Part shown: in pieces, positions 8,433-16,119 of the stretch | How the letters are laid out: the number at the start of each line of letters is the position of its first letter | Numbering within the stretch: position 1 is the stretch's first letter | Source of the DNA: JAJDXO01 sp965221855 | GTDB lineage: Bacteria > Pseudomonadota > Alphaproteobacteria > Rhodospirillales > UBA2165 | NCBI GenBank assembly: GCA_965221855.1 | Contig: CBDCSV010000006.1 | Location: 558,001 to 622,000 of the forward strand | Direction: 5' to 3' | DNA length: 64,000 nt | Notes under the pieces: generated by a model | The model's database searches: none | Told to the model about the DNA's origin: nothing | What the model saw: only the letters and a program-made list of their open reading frames with translations | Program-made: the position numbers and the translations under genes

Positions 8433-9185
8433 CTAGTCGAAGGCGACGACGGCGCCCAGGGTCTCGCCGATTTCCGTGTTGAGGACGATGTCGGCCAACT
8501 CGTCCATCTCGGTCGGGTCCCTGTTCAGGATCACCAGGGCGGCGCCGTTCTCCTTCGCCATCACCGGGAACCCGGCGGCCGGAAACACCACCAGGGACGA
8601 GCCGATGGAGATGAACAGATCGCATTCCAGGGCGGCGGCGCGGGCGCGGAACATGGGCTCTTCCGGCATCGCCTGGCCGAAGGAGATGGTCGCGGTCTTC
8701 ACGTGTCCCCCGCAATCATCGCAGACCGGCAGGGTGCCGTCCCTGGCGAAGGCCTCCTTGATAGGCTCGTTCTCGTAGCGGCTGCCGCACTCCAGGCAGG
8801 TGGAGTAGGTGGAGTTGCCGTGGAGTTCGATCACCTGGGTATCGGGCACGCCGGACGCCTGATGCAGACCGTCGATGTTCTGGGTGACGACGTTCGACAC
8901 CTTGCCCATGGCCACCAGCTTGGAGATCGCCATATGCCCCCGGTTGGGCTGAGCCCTGGTCATCACCTTGTCGGTCTCGATCTTGCGCCACCAGGTCTCG
9001 CGCCGCGCGTCCTCCGACGAAATGAAGTCCTGGAAATAGATCGGCTGGTTCTTGTCCCACACCCCGCCCGGCGAGCGGAAATCCGGGATGCCGCTTTCCG
9101 TCGAGATGCCCGCGCCGGTGAACACCACCACGTTGCCGGCGCGGTCCAACAGTTCGGCGAAATCCTGGATGAGGTCGGCGGTCAT
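8433..9185 (-). CDS. NAD-dependent protein deacylase, sirtuin family
   Basis: Sirtuins remove acyl groups from lysine using NAD in the cytoplasm. The 250-residue protein has GAGIS at 24-28, QNIDGLHQASG at 102-112, catalytic His122 in ELHGN, and the zinc cysteines C130/C133 and C155/C158. It starts 41 bp after the iron-sulfur subunit of the molybdenum enzyme on the same strand and may share its transcript. The stop codon is the insertion point of an IS630 element, but the coding region is intact. Confidence 0.93.
   Translation of the reverse strand: MTADLIQDFAELLDRAGNVVVFTGAGISTESGIPDFRSPGGVWDKNQPIYFQDFISSEDARRETWWRKIETDKVMTRAQPNRGHMAISKLVAMGKVSNVVTQNIDGLHQASGVPDTQVIELHGNSTYSTCLECGSRYENEPIKEAFARDGTLPVCDDCGGHVKTATISFGQAMPEEPMFRARAAALECDLFISIGSSLVVFPAAGFPVMAKENGAALVILNRDPTEMDELADIVLNTEIGETLGAVVAFD
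8436..8457. repeat. 28-bp repeat of the sirtuin 3' end (copy 2, split by IS630)
   Basis: These 22 bases plus 7378-7383 reproduce the 28 bases at 5833-5860. The IS630 element entered this copy at its internal TA, so this copy predates that insertion. Confidence 0.7.
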
Positions 9186-9226
9186 GCCCCGCAGGCTAGC
9201 GGTTCACGGCGCGGGCGGCAATTCAA

Positions 9227-10078
9227 CTAAAGCCGTATCTCGCCCAGATAGGTGCTCTCGCCCAAGGTCACGTCCACGGACTTGGCCGGGTGGCCGTCGG
9301 CGGCGATCTCGACGCGGTAGGCGCCGGAATCCGGATCCAGGTGATCGAACTTGAAATCCCCGTAGACGTCGGTGGCAGTCTCGGCGATCCGGGCGCCATT
9401 GGCGTGCAGCGTTACCTTCGCGCCTTCGATGCAATCGACCTTGCCGCCCGATTCGCCCTCGACGCTGCCGCCGATGAACGCCTTGGAATAGCGATAGAGG
9501 TTCTTGTACCAGACCCGGGGCTTGGTCCCGAGATCGGGGCGCAGTTCCTCGAGCCCTTCCTCGCGGACCATGCGGGCCATCTCGGCATCATCCACCTTGA
9601 CCGACCTGAGCGCCGCCGTGGCGCAGACGGTGACCGCGCGGGGCTCGGCCCAGCCGTCGTCCAGCAGGTGGGCATCGAAGGTCCAGGCTTGCGGCACCTC
9701 TTTTTCCTCGTTCCACCAGATGGCGCCGTAGGGGCAGGCCTCCACCAGGTGGCGCTGGCCCTTGGCCTTCACCGGATCGATCAGCACGATGCCGTCGCCG
9801 CGCTTGGTGATGACGCCGTTCTCGGCCTTCTCCATGCACGGCGCATCGTCGCAGTGCTGGCACATTTTGGGGAGGAACGCCACGTCCACCATGGGACCGG
9901 CGCCGCGCTCCCTTCGGTCGATCTCGATCCATTTGTGGCCGTGCTTGGGCATCTCTTCCGAATAGCCCGGAAAGGCGTTGCCCACGTGCTCGTCATGGCA
10001 GGCGAGCACGCACAGATTGCAGTTGGTGCAGTTGGCCACGTCGACGATCAGGTTCCATTTGCTTCCGGAAGTATCCAT
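9227..10078 (-). CDS. Iron-sulfur subunit of a transhydroxylase-like molybdenum enzyme
   Basis: The 283-residue protein joins a DmsB-type ferredoxin region to a C-terminal beta domain of the transthyretin or carboxypeptidase-regulatory type (about residues 205-283, GAKVTLHANG and DVYGDFKFDHLDPDSGAYRV). That architecture is known from the small subunit of Pelobacter pyrogallol-phloroglucinol transhydroxylase. The ferredoxin part has nine cysteines (C17, C20, C23, C27, C73, C76, C81, C115, C152), fewer than the 16 of DmsB, so fewer clusters are likely. There is no signal peptide. It lies 10 bp after the catalytic subunit gene and must be its partner. Confidence 0.8.
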   Translation of the reverse strand: MDTSGSKWNLIVDVANCTNCNLCVLACHDEHVGNAFPGYSEEMPKHGHKWIEIDRRERGAGPMVDVAFLPKMCQHCDDAPCMEKAENGVITKRGDGIVLIDPVKAKGQRHLVEACPYGAIWWNEEKEVPQAWTFDAHLLDDGWAEPRAVTVCATAALRSVKVDDAEMARMVREEGLEELRPDLGTKPRVWYKNLYRYSKAFIGGSVEGESGGKVDCIEGAKVTLHANGARIAETATDVYGDFKFDHLDPDSGAYRVEIAADGHPAKSVDVTLGESTYLGEIRL

Positions 10079-10088
10079 TGGACGTCTC

Positions 10089-13000
10089 CTACTCCGCCGG
10101 GACCGGTTCCGCTACGGATTCCGGGGATTCCAGGGATTCCGGCGTGAACACGGCGGTGTCCGGCTCGGACGGCGCCCGGTTGATCTCCGGCGAGCCGTCC
10201 CAGAGCTCCATTTCCACCATGGCGGCCGACGACCCCATGGAATGGCCCCTCTTCAATTGCGAGCGGGGCGGCGTGAGCTGGTTGAGGCAGCCGCCGAGAT
10301 CGACCGAGTTGCCGATCTCGCCCGCCGGCTCATAGACGGCGCAGCTTTCGTACCCGTGGGCGACGCCGGCCGCCAGCCGGTGGGTGACGTGGGCGGCGCA
10401 GATCACCGCGCCCCGGTCGTTGTAGACCTTCACCAGGTCGTGGTGGCCGATGCCGCGGGCCGCCGCGTCCGCCGCGCCGATCCGGAGCGTCCAATAGTAC
10501 CGCCCGTCGACCGGCACCCGGTGATCCTCGATGTCGTTCAGGAACGTGTCCTTGCCGTCCCCCTGGGTGTGGAAAGAGTACCGGGGGTGCGGTGTGATCA
10601 ACTGGATCGGGTACCTGGCCGCGAGGTCCGGGTTGGACGGGCCCTCGTGGGCCGGGTTGTACTTGACGATGGGCGGACGCTCGGTGTCGTCCGGGTCGTA
10701 GCGCTTGAGGCTCTGGCATTCGAATTCGATCAGGCCGGACTGGGTCTGCAGGCCCTTTAGGTACTCTTCGGTGTAGTCCGACGGCAGCGGCATGGGCTCC
10801 GGCACGTCCTTCTTGCGTCCCTCGTAGAACCAGCGCCAGGAGACCGGGTCCTTCACGCCTTCCGGGTTGTTGGGGACGACCACATAGCCCCGCTTGATGA
10901 AGTCCTTCCACTTGACGATCTTCGGCAGGTCGGATGCGTCGAACTCCCGCTTGGCCCAGTCGAGCTCGCTCATGCCTTCGGAGAAGTAGGCGCCGAGGCC
11001 CAGCCGCATGGCCAGTTCATGGAAGATTCGGAAATCGGATTTGGATTCGCCCAGAGGCTCGATGATCTTGTGCTGGAACACCACCACCCGGTGATTGAGC
11101 TGGGTCTGGCCGTGGTGGGCGTAGCCGCCGAGGGCCGCCCATTCGGAAATATCCGGACGCTCCATATTGGTGCAGGCGGGCAGGATGATGTCGGCGAACT
11201 TGGCCTCGCCCTCGTTCCAGATCGACTGGTTGACGATGAATTCCAGCTCCGGCGAACGGTACATCTCCACGTGCCGGTTGGTGTCCGACATGGTCCCGAA
11301 GATGGAGCCGCCGTACTTGTAGAGCATGTGAACCTTGGAATAGCCGGGCTTTGGATAGCTGATCTTGTTGAACTGGGCTTCGATGGACTTGCCGTCCCAG
11401 ATGTAGCCCTCGGCTTTGCCTTCGAGAATGGCTTCCGGAAGCTGAAGCCTCGGGATCTGCTGGTCGTTGGTGTTCATGGACGGGAGCTGCGGCATCCGCT
11501 GATAGAGCTCCACCGCCATCGCCGTATGGTGCAGATCGCCCGACATGCCCCCTTCGGCGTAGCCCGGGAAATAGAAATTGGCGTCCACCGGCGTGCCCCA
11601 CTGGAGGTTGCCCATGTTGACGCCCGGCTTGCCGATACCCTGCATGGCGATCAGGCAGACCATCACCCGGGCCCACTGGATGCCGGTGGCGTTGCGGCAG
11701 GCGCCGCCGTGGCCGTTGCCCCAGCCGCCGGCGCCGAGATAGGTCTTCTTCCTGCCCCAGTTGCGGGCCAGCGCACGGACCGTCTTGGCGGGGACGCCGG
11801 TCTCGGCCTCCTGCCATTCGGGGGTTTTCGCGACGCCGTCCTCGTCGCCCATGACATAGGCCTTCCACTTGTCGAAGCCCAGGGTCTTGGTTTCGACGAA
11901 CTCCTGGTCGTAGAGCCCTTCCTCGATCCACACGTGGGCGATGGCGAGCGCGAGGGCGGTGTCGGTGGTCGGCTTGGGGGCGATCCACTTGCCGCCCATC
12001 ATCTGGGCGGTGTCGTTGTAGAACGGATCGATGTGGACCACCTCGATATCGAGGTCCTTGATCCACTGGCGGCGGATGGCGCCCTCGAAGGCGCCGTAGG
12101 CCCCGGACGTGCCTTCCGGGTTGGAGGACCAGAAGACCACCATCTCGGATTCCTTCATCAGATCCTCGACGGTGCCGTAGGTCTCGCACTGGCCGACCCG
12201 CAGGCTTTGGCCCCAATGGTGGACGGCGCCCCAGTACCACCCCTCCCAGCTGTCGGGGTTGTGGTGGACCCGGGTCATGCCGACGGCGTTGATGAACCGG
12301 AAGGCGGCCGACAGGTAGTAGCCGATATTGCCCCAGGTGTGGTGGGAGCCGTGGCTCATGGCGATGGCGCCGGGGCCGTGCTCGCGCTTCTGGCGCTTGA
12401 TTTCGTCCGCCACGATGTCGAGGGCTTCGTCCCAGGAAATTTCCTCGTAGCCCGACTTTCCCCGGTTCCGCGGGTTGCGTTCGCCGCCGGGGTCGAAGTC
12501 GACCCGCTTCAAGGGCTTCAACAGCCGGTCCGGAGAATAGACCATGCTCTTCCAGTTCTGGCCGTGGGCGGCCAGCGACGACTTTCGGGGCGGGGTGAAT
12601 TTCTTGCCGCGCGCTTCGATGGTCCACGGTTCCGGGTCGGTATCGTCGAAGACGATGGGCGTGATGCGGATGATCCTGCCGCCTTTCTCATAGACGAAGA
12701 CCGGCCCGCCGTTGGTCATGGAGGTGTAGCGGGTGACGCCGTTCCCCTGATCGATGCCGTACTCCCAGCCCGCCGTCTGGGTCAGCATCATGGTCTGAGT
12801 CCACCAGGCGGCGGCGTCCTCGTCGCCCTCCATGGCGAGGTTGAAGTCCTTCAGGGCGTTGATCTGATCGAGCTGGTTGACCGGCGGCATCAGGAGATCG
12901 GCGGCCAGGCCCGCGGTCTTGAAGACCAGCGCCACATGGGCATCGTTACGCACCCCGGCGCCCGAGGAAATGCGCCCGTTCCTGATCCGGTACCAGCGGC

Positions 13001-13148
13001 CCTGCCGGCCGTTGCGGGTCTTGAGCTGGGCCAGAATATCCCGCTCCTTCAACCGTTCACGGAACGCCGGGTACCGCCACGCCTGGATGCGCAGCAGAAG
13101 ATTGAGGCCGAACAGGATCAGTGAGAACTTAAGCGACGCCATATCCAT
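10089..13148 (-). CDS. Transhydroxylase-like molybdopterin oxidoreductase with N-terminal SCP2-like domain
   Basis: This 1019-residue DMSO-reductase-family subunit lacks the usual N-terminal iron-sulfur cysteines. The pair D299-S300 in NPDSWEGW and H270 in SHGSHHTWG resemble the Asp-Ser(Mo)-His site recalled from pyrogallol-phloroglucinol transhydroxylase. Residues 1-125 are extra: a hydrophobic helix, then GRWYRIRNGRI, ALVFKTAGLAADLLM and LAMEGDEDAAAWW, the pattern of an SCP2 lipid-binding domain. There is no Tat signal. The ATG at 13148 follows AGGGAGC; an upstream start at 13229 lacks a comparable site. The substrate is unknown; the SCP2 part hints at a hydrophobic one. It is followed by its iron-sulfur subunit and divergent from a cupin gene. 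Confidence 0.8.
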   Translation of the reverse strand: MDMASLKFSLILFGLNLLLRIQAWRYPAFRERLKERDILAQLKTRNGRQGRWYRIRNGRISSGAGVRNDAHVALVFKTAGLAADLLMPPVNQLDQINALKDFNLAMEGDEDAAAWWTQTMMLTQTAGWEYGIDQGNGVTRYTSMTNGGPVFVYEKGGRIIRITPIVFDDTDPEPWTIEARGKKFTPPRKSSLAAHGQNWKSMVYSPDRLLKPLKRVDFDPGGERNPRNRGKSGYEEISWDEALDIVADEIKRQKREHGPGAIAMSHGSHHTWGNIGYYLSAAFRFINAVGMTRVHHNPDSWEGWYWGAVHHWGQSLRVGQCETYGTVEDLMKESEMVVFWSSNPEGTSGAYGAFEGAIRRQWIKDLDIEVVHIDPFYNDTAQMMGGKWIAPKPTTDTALALAIAHVWIEEGLYDQEFVETKTLGFDKWKAYVMGDEDGVAKTPEWQEAETGVPAKTVRALARNWGRKKTYLGAGGWGNGHGGACRNATGIQWARVMVCLIAMQGIGKPGVNMGNLQWGTPVDANFYFPGYAEGGMSGDLHHTAMAVELYQRMPQLPSMNTNDQQIPRLQLPEAILEGKAEGYIWDGKSIEAQFNKISYPKPGYSKVHMLYKYGGSIFGTMSDTNRHVEMYRSPELEFIVNQSIWNEGEAKFADIILPACTNMERPDISEWAALGGYAHHGQTQLNHRVVVFQHKIIEPLGESKSDFRIFHELAMRLGLGAYFSEGMSELDWAKREFDASDLPKIVKWKDFIKRGYVVVPNNPEGVKDPVSWRWFYEGRKKDVPEPMPLPSDYTEEYLKGLQTQSGLIEFECQSLKRYDPDDTERPPIVKYNPAHEGPSNPDLAARYPIQLITPHPRYSFHTQGDGKDTFLNDIEDHRVPVDGRYYWTLRIGAADAAARGIGHHDLVKVYNDRGAVICAAHVTHRLAAGVAHGYESCAVYEPAGEIGNSVDLGGCLNQLTPPRSQLKRGHSMGSSAAMVEMELWDGSPEINRAPSEPDTAVFTPESLESPESVAEPVPAE

Positions 13149-13380
13149 GATGCTCCCTATGGGCGGCTTCGCCGGAGAGGCGAGCCGCTCTTGATCGTCA
13201 GCAAGACTATAGTCGGGCCGAAAGCGCAAATCTACAAAAGTCTCATATTATGGGATTTTGGCATTTTCTCACGGGCAGTCCAATTGGCGCCCCCAATGGC
13301 GCCATTGCCAACCCGATAGCCGCATCGCTAGGCTGAGCACGCTCAGTTCGATGCCAACGATTTCTCAGGGGAGAACTTTC

Positions 13381-13716
13381 ATGCAGCTCAATCGGATCGG
13401 CGACATCAAGCCCTACGACGCGCCCGGACACTTCGACGTGGAGACACTGCGGATGCAGGGGCTCGGCGCCAGCGACGCCAGCAGTTTTTCCGTCGGCCTG
13501 TCCCACTTCGAGCCGGGCGGCGGCTGCGACCGGTCGGCCTCCCCGCCGGAGAAAGTCTATGTGGTCGTCTCCGGCGAGCTGACGGTGATCTTCGATGATC
13601 AGGAGGTGACCCTGCGCCCGCTCGACTCTCTTCTCATCGAATCCAACGAGGCGCGGGCGGTTGAAAACCGCGGCGACGAGATCGCGACCGTGGTGGTAGT
13701 CGTAAGCGCAAGTTGA
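13381..13716 (+). CDS. Small single-domain cupin protein
   Basis: The 111-residue protein has the cupin barrel pattern: FEPGGGCDRSASPPEKVYVVVSGELTV as motif 1 and LRPLDSLLIESNEARAVENRG as motif 2. The His residues that normally bind metal are replaced (Cys, Arg and Ser in motif 1, Ala in motif 2), so a metal-dependent reaction is doubtful; it may bind a small ligand. The ATG at 13381 follows GGGGAGAACTTTC and begins the conserved part, whereas the open frame from 13258 lacks such a site. It is divergent from the molybdenum enzyme and may serve the same pathway. Confidence 0.75.
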   Translation: MQLNRIGDIKPYDAPGHFDVETLRMQGLGASDASSFSVGLSHFEPGGGCDRSASPPEKVYVVVSGELTVIFDDQEVTLRPLDSLLIESNEARAVENRGDEIATVVVVVSAS

Positions 13717-13859
13717 AGCCCGCCCGAATTGCCGCGGCGCGGCACACATGCCGGCCGCAGGCTGCGGGCGCATTCCGCAATCGGGGCTTGCAACGGGCGA
13801 GTTATCGTTTAGACTTCTAACATGATTTGTAAGAAAGCAAGGTGTCATGATGCATAAAC

Positions 13860-15078
13860 GGCAGGGCAATCGCATTAGCCTATTTCGGCGATGAGTTTTC
13901 GGAGGAAGTTGTCGCTCCACCCGGCGCGATTGAACTTGAGACGGTTTGATCCCTTGTCCTTGTTGCGTTTGATGACGTTGAGGGCGAGGCGTCTGAGGAG
14001 AGCGAGGTTTTCCGGGGCGTTGTCCTTGCGGGCTCGGGCCTGATCTTCGTCCATGACCACATCGAGCACCCAATGGAGTTGGTTCTCGATCCCCCAGTGT
14101 CCGCGGACGAGGCGGTTCAGTTCGTCGGCGGTGAGCGGCCAGGAGGCGATGAAGTAGCGCACCGCTGTCGTGGCCCGGCCGTCGGTCTCGCGGCTGGAGG
14201 TGACCTTGCCGACAGCGGCCAGGGCCGGCCACCGGTGGGCTTCGGCGAGCCAGTCCATATCGTGCAGCACCTCGGCGCGGCGGGTTTCGATGCGGCCGTG
14301 GCCGGCGTCCACCGTCTGGTCCACGCCGTCGGCGGGCGCCTGGGGATCGTCCAGCAGCAGTTTGACGTCGGCGAGAAGGTCGGGCTGGTTGGCCTTCAGC
14401 GCCATCAGGTAATCGGCGCCGGCCTCGTGGATGTCGCGGGCCGTGCCGCTCTGGCAGTGCATGGCGTCCATGGTCATCACCGCGCCTTCGAGGCTGAGCA
14501 GCTTGAGCAAGGCCGGCACGGCGGTGATCTCGTTGCTCGCGCCCACGTTCATCTGGCCTAGAACCAGCCGCTGATCGGCGGCCCAGGCGCTGACCAGGTG
14601 GAGCGGCGAGGTTCCGGAGGCCCGATCGAAGGAGCGCCTCAGGCTCTTGCCATCAATCGCAACAACCTCCGCCCGGGCGGTCGCGAAATCGGACATGAAG
14701 CGCTGGAAGGCGGCATGAAAGGCCCGCGGGTCCAACAACCGGAACAGCCGCGAGAAGGTGTCGTGGCTGGGCGGGCCAGCGGGCAGGGTCAGGAACTCGC
14801 GCAGCACCTCTTCCTTGGCCTCGGCGAAGTCCGCCATGTCAACGCACGACGTGCTTCCACACAGCGCCGCGCACAGCGCCATGAACAGCATCTCAAGAAG
14901 ATCATGACGCAACGCGTTGCCCGTGCGCGGATCATCAAGACCCGAAAAACTCTCCCGAAATCTCTCCACCGAAACCTCCATCAAACGTCAAAGAAGCTCC
15001 AGCAGCAGCGATACTCATTTCCATTCCGTTTACGAAGCCATTCCGTTCACGAACCAAATCAAATGCGATTGCCCTGCC
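13860..15078 (-). mobile_element. ISAs1-family insertion sequence
   Basis: The 1219-bp element ends in perfect 17-bp inverted repeats (13860-13876 and 15062-15078, GGCAGGGCAATCGCATT). It encodes one intact transposase. No target duplication is visible: the flanks read GCATAAAC and AGTAGCGG, so one side has probably been rearranged since insertion. Confidence 0.88.
13875..14984 (-). CDS. ISAs1-family transposase
   Basis: The 369-residue protein starts with the DDE_Tnp_1-associated N-terminal region (FSGLDDPRTGNALRHDLLEMLFMALCA) and then a DDE domain with VAIDGKSLRRSFD, VMTMDAMHCQ and a C-terminal RGHWGIENQLHWVLDVVMDEDQ, all diagnostic of ISAs1. The stop codon lies within the left terminal repeat. 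Length and motifs are complete, so it should be active. Confidence 0.93.
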   Translation of the reverse strand: MMEVSVERFRESFSGLDDPRTGNALRHDLLEMLFMALCAALCGSTSCVDMADFAEAKEEVLREFLTLPAGPPSHDTFSRLFRLLDPRAFHAAFQRFMSDFATARAEVVAIDGKSLRRSFDRASGTSPLHLVSAWAADQRLVLGQMNVGASNEITAVPALLKLLSLEGAVMTMDAMHCQSGTARDIHEAGADYLMALKANQPDLLADVKLLLDDPQAPADGVDQTVDAGHGRIETRRAEVLHDMDWLAEAHRWPALAAVGKVTSSRETDGRATTAVRYFIASWPLTADELNRLVRGHWGIENQLHWVLDVVMDEDQARARKDNAPENLALLRRLALNVIKRNKDKGSNRLKFNRAGWSDNFLRKLIAEIG

Positions 15079-15093
15079 AGTAGCGGATAGCGC

Positions 15094-15231
15094 TTGGCGG
15101 CAAACAAATTATTTCTGTTACTGTTGTTTTTACTTGGCGTCGCCCTCAACCTGCGGGAGCTGTTCTTTTTGCTGATTATCCTGCCCGCGATAGTCTTGTT
15201 GCATATCCTATTCGGCCTCATCGACCGGTGA
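15094..15231 (+). CDS. Small hydrophobic ORF, or remnant cut by ISAs1
   Basis: A 45-codon frame with a TTG start reads LAANKLFLLLLFLLGVALNL followed by a second hydrophobic stretch and ends HILFGLIDR. Two membrane helices are likely. An in-frame TAG lies four bases before the TTG, and the ISAs1 end is only 15 bp upstream. It is either a small membrane protein cut off from its promoter or the surviving end of a larger gene. I cannot name a family. Confidence 0.3.
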   Translation: MAANKLFLLLLFLLGVALNLRELFFLLIILPAIVLLHILFGLIDR

Positions 15232-15336
15232 ACGACTCTCTCGACAACCCACCATATCGCTGGTGCCGTCCCAAGTGGTTTCTACCTGGGTTGGGCCATG
15301 GCGGTGACCATCCCGGCCGTCGGTGGCTGAGGCCCG

Positions 15337-15609
15337 CTAAGGAGCTCGGGTCCAGCGGGCGATCAGATCCAACACATGAAGGATCAGCGCCCCGATCAGC
15401 GCCAGCGCGATCCAACCCCAACCGGCATCGGTCAAGGCGGCGCGAAATGCCAGCACCAAACAACCGCCCGAGAGCACATTCCAAATCCAGCGCCGGACGG
15501 AGATGCCGCGGCCGGTTTTTCGGTGGTAGAGAAACAGGAAAATGCCGGTCGCGCCCAGGAAGATCAGCATCGCATCGGCGATAAGCCCGGTCTCGATCAA
15601 GAAAGCCAT
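15337..15609 (-). CDS. Small membrane protein, unknown function
   Basis: This 90-residue protein has about three hydrophobic segments: ADAMLIFLGATGIFLFLYH, VLSGGCLVLAFRAAL and GWIALALIGALILHVLDLIA. It starts 15 bp after tspO on the same strand and is the last gene of the bchG-bchP-tspO transcription unit. That position suggests a role linked to pigment metabolism or the membrane, but I recognise no family and assign no function. Confidence 0.6.
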   Translation of the reverse strand: MAFLIETGLIADAMLIFLGATGIFLFLYHRKTGRGISVRRWIWNVLSGGCLVLAFRAALTDAGWGWIALALIGALILHVLDLIARWTRAP

Positions 15610-15624
15610 CCCGCCTCTCCCGGC

Positions 15625-16119
15625 TTAGGACGCGCCGAAGGAACCGTTCAGTTGCACCACCGACCAGTTGAGGGCGCCGGCAAAGGTCACCCAGGCAAGA
15701 TACGGCGCCAGCAGCCAAGCCGCACGGACGGATATCCGCCGCAGCATCCAGATGAGCGTGGCGATCGACAGCCACAGGAGCACGACCTCGATCAACGCCC
15801 AATCCGGGCGCTGAAAGCGGAAAAACAGCCAACTCCAGGCGACATTGAGCAAACCGTTGATGCCAAAGAAGATTACGATTTGCAGCCTTGCGCGCTGGTC
15901 TGCGCGCTGCCATGCGCTGACGATCGAAGCGACAACGAACACGTAAATGACCGTCCAGCCCGGTCCAAACACCGCATCAGGCGGTTTCCAGGGCGGCTGC
16001 TCAAGACCCTGATACCACGGCCCGAGGTCGGTGCTGGTGATTCCCAGCGCGGCAACAAGGACCGCCGCAGCTGCGGCGATGAGGATGGCTCGCCATCTTC
16101 GCGGCTGGGCGTCGGTCAC
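15625..16119 (-). CDS. tspO: TspO/MBR-family tryptophan-rich membrane protein
   Basis: TspO is a five-helix membrane protein that binds porphyrins and modulates photosynthesis gene expression in Rhodobacter. The 164-residue protein has the family signature GLEQPPWKPPDAVFGPGWTVIYV and NVAWSWLFF, with five hydrophobic segments. Its start codon overlaps the bchP stop by four bases (ATGA), so it is translationally coupled to geranylgeranyl reductase. Coupling to the last step of pigment synthesis supports a role in sensing or handling tetrapyrrole intermediates. Confidence 0.92.
   Translation of the reverse strand: MTDAQPRRWRAILIAAAAAVLVAALGITSTDLGPWYQGLEQPPWKPPDAVFGPGWTVIYVFVVASIVSAWQRADQRARLQIVIFFGINGLLNVAWSWLFFRFQRPDWALIEVVLLWLSIATLIWMLRRISVRAAWLLAPYLAWVTFAGALNWSVVQLNGSFGAS

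Larger units (their letters stand above)
7384..8433 (-). mobile_element. IS630-family insertion sequence (copy A)
   Basis: The 1050-bp element is bounded by TA dinucleotides (7382-7383 and 8434-8435), the standard IS630/Tc1 target. Its ends start GAGCGT on both sides. It encodes a transposase in two overlapping frames meeting at an eight-base A run. It landed in the TA of the sirtuin stop codon, and because its end begins with G the TAG stop was rebuilt. Confidence 0.88.

Noticed and set aside
11019..13124. A 701-residue plus-strand frame opposite the molybdenum enzyme
   Set aside because: The sequence is low-complexity and shadowed by the well-conserved enzyme. It shows no domain.
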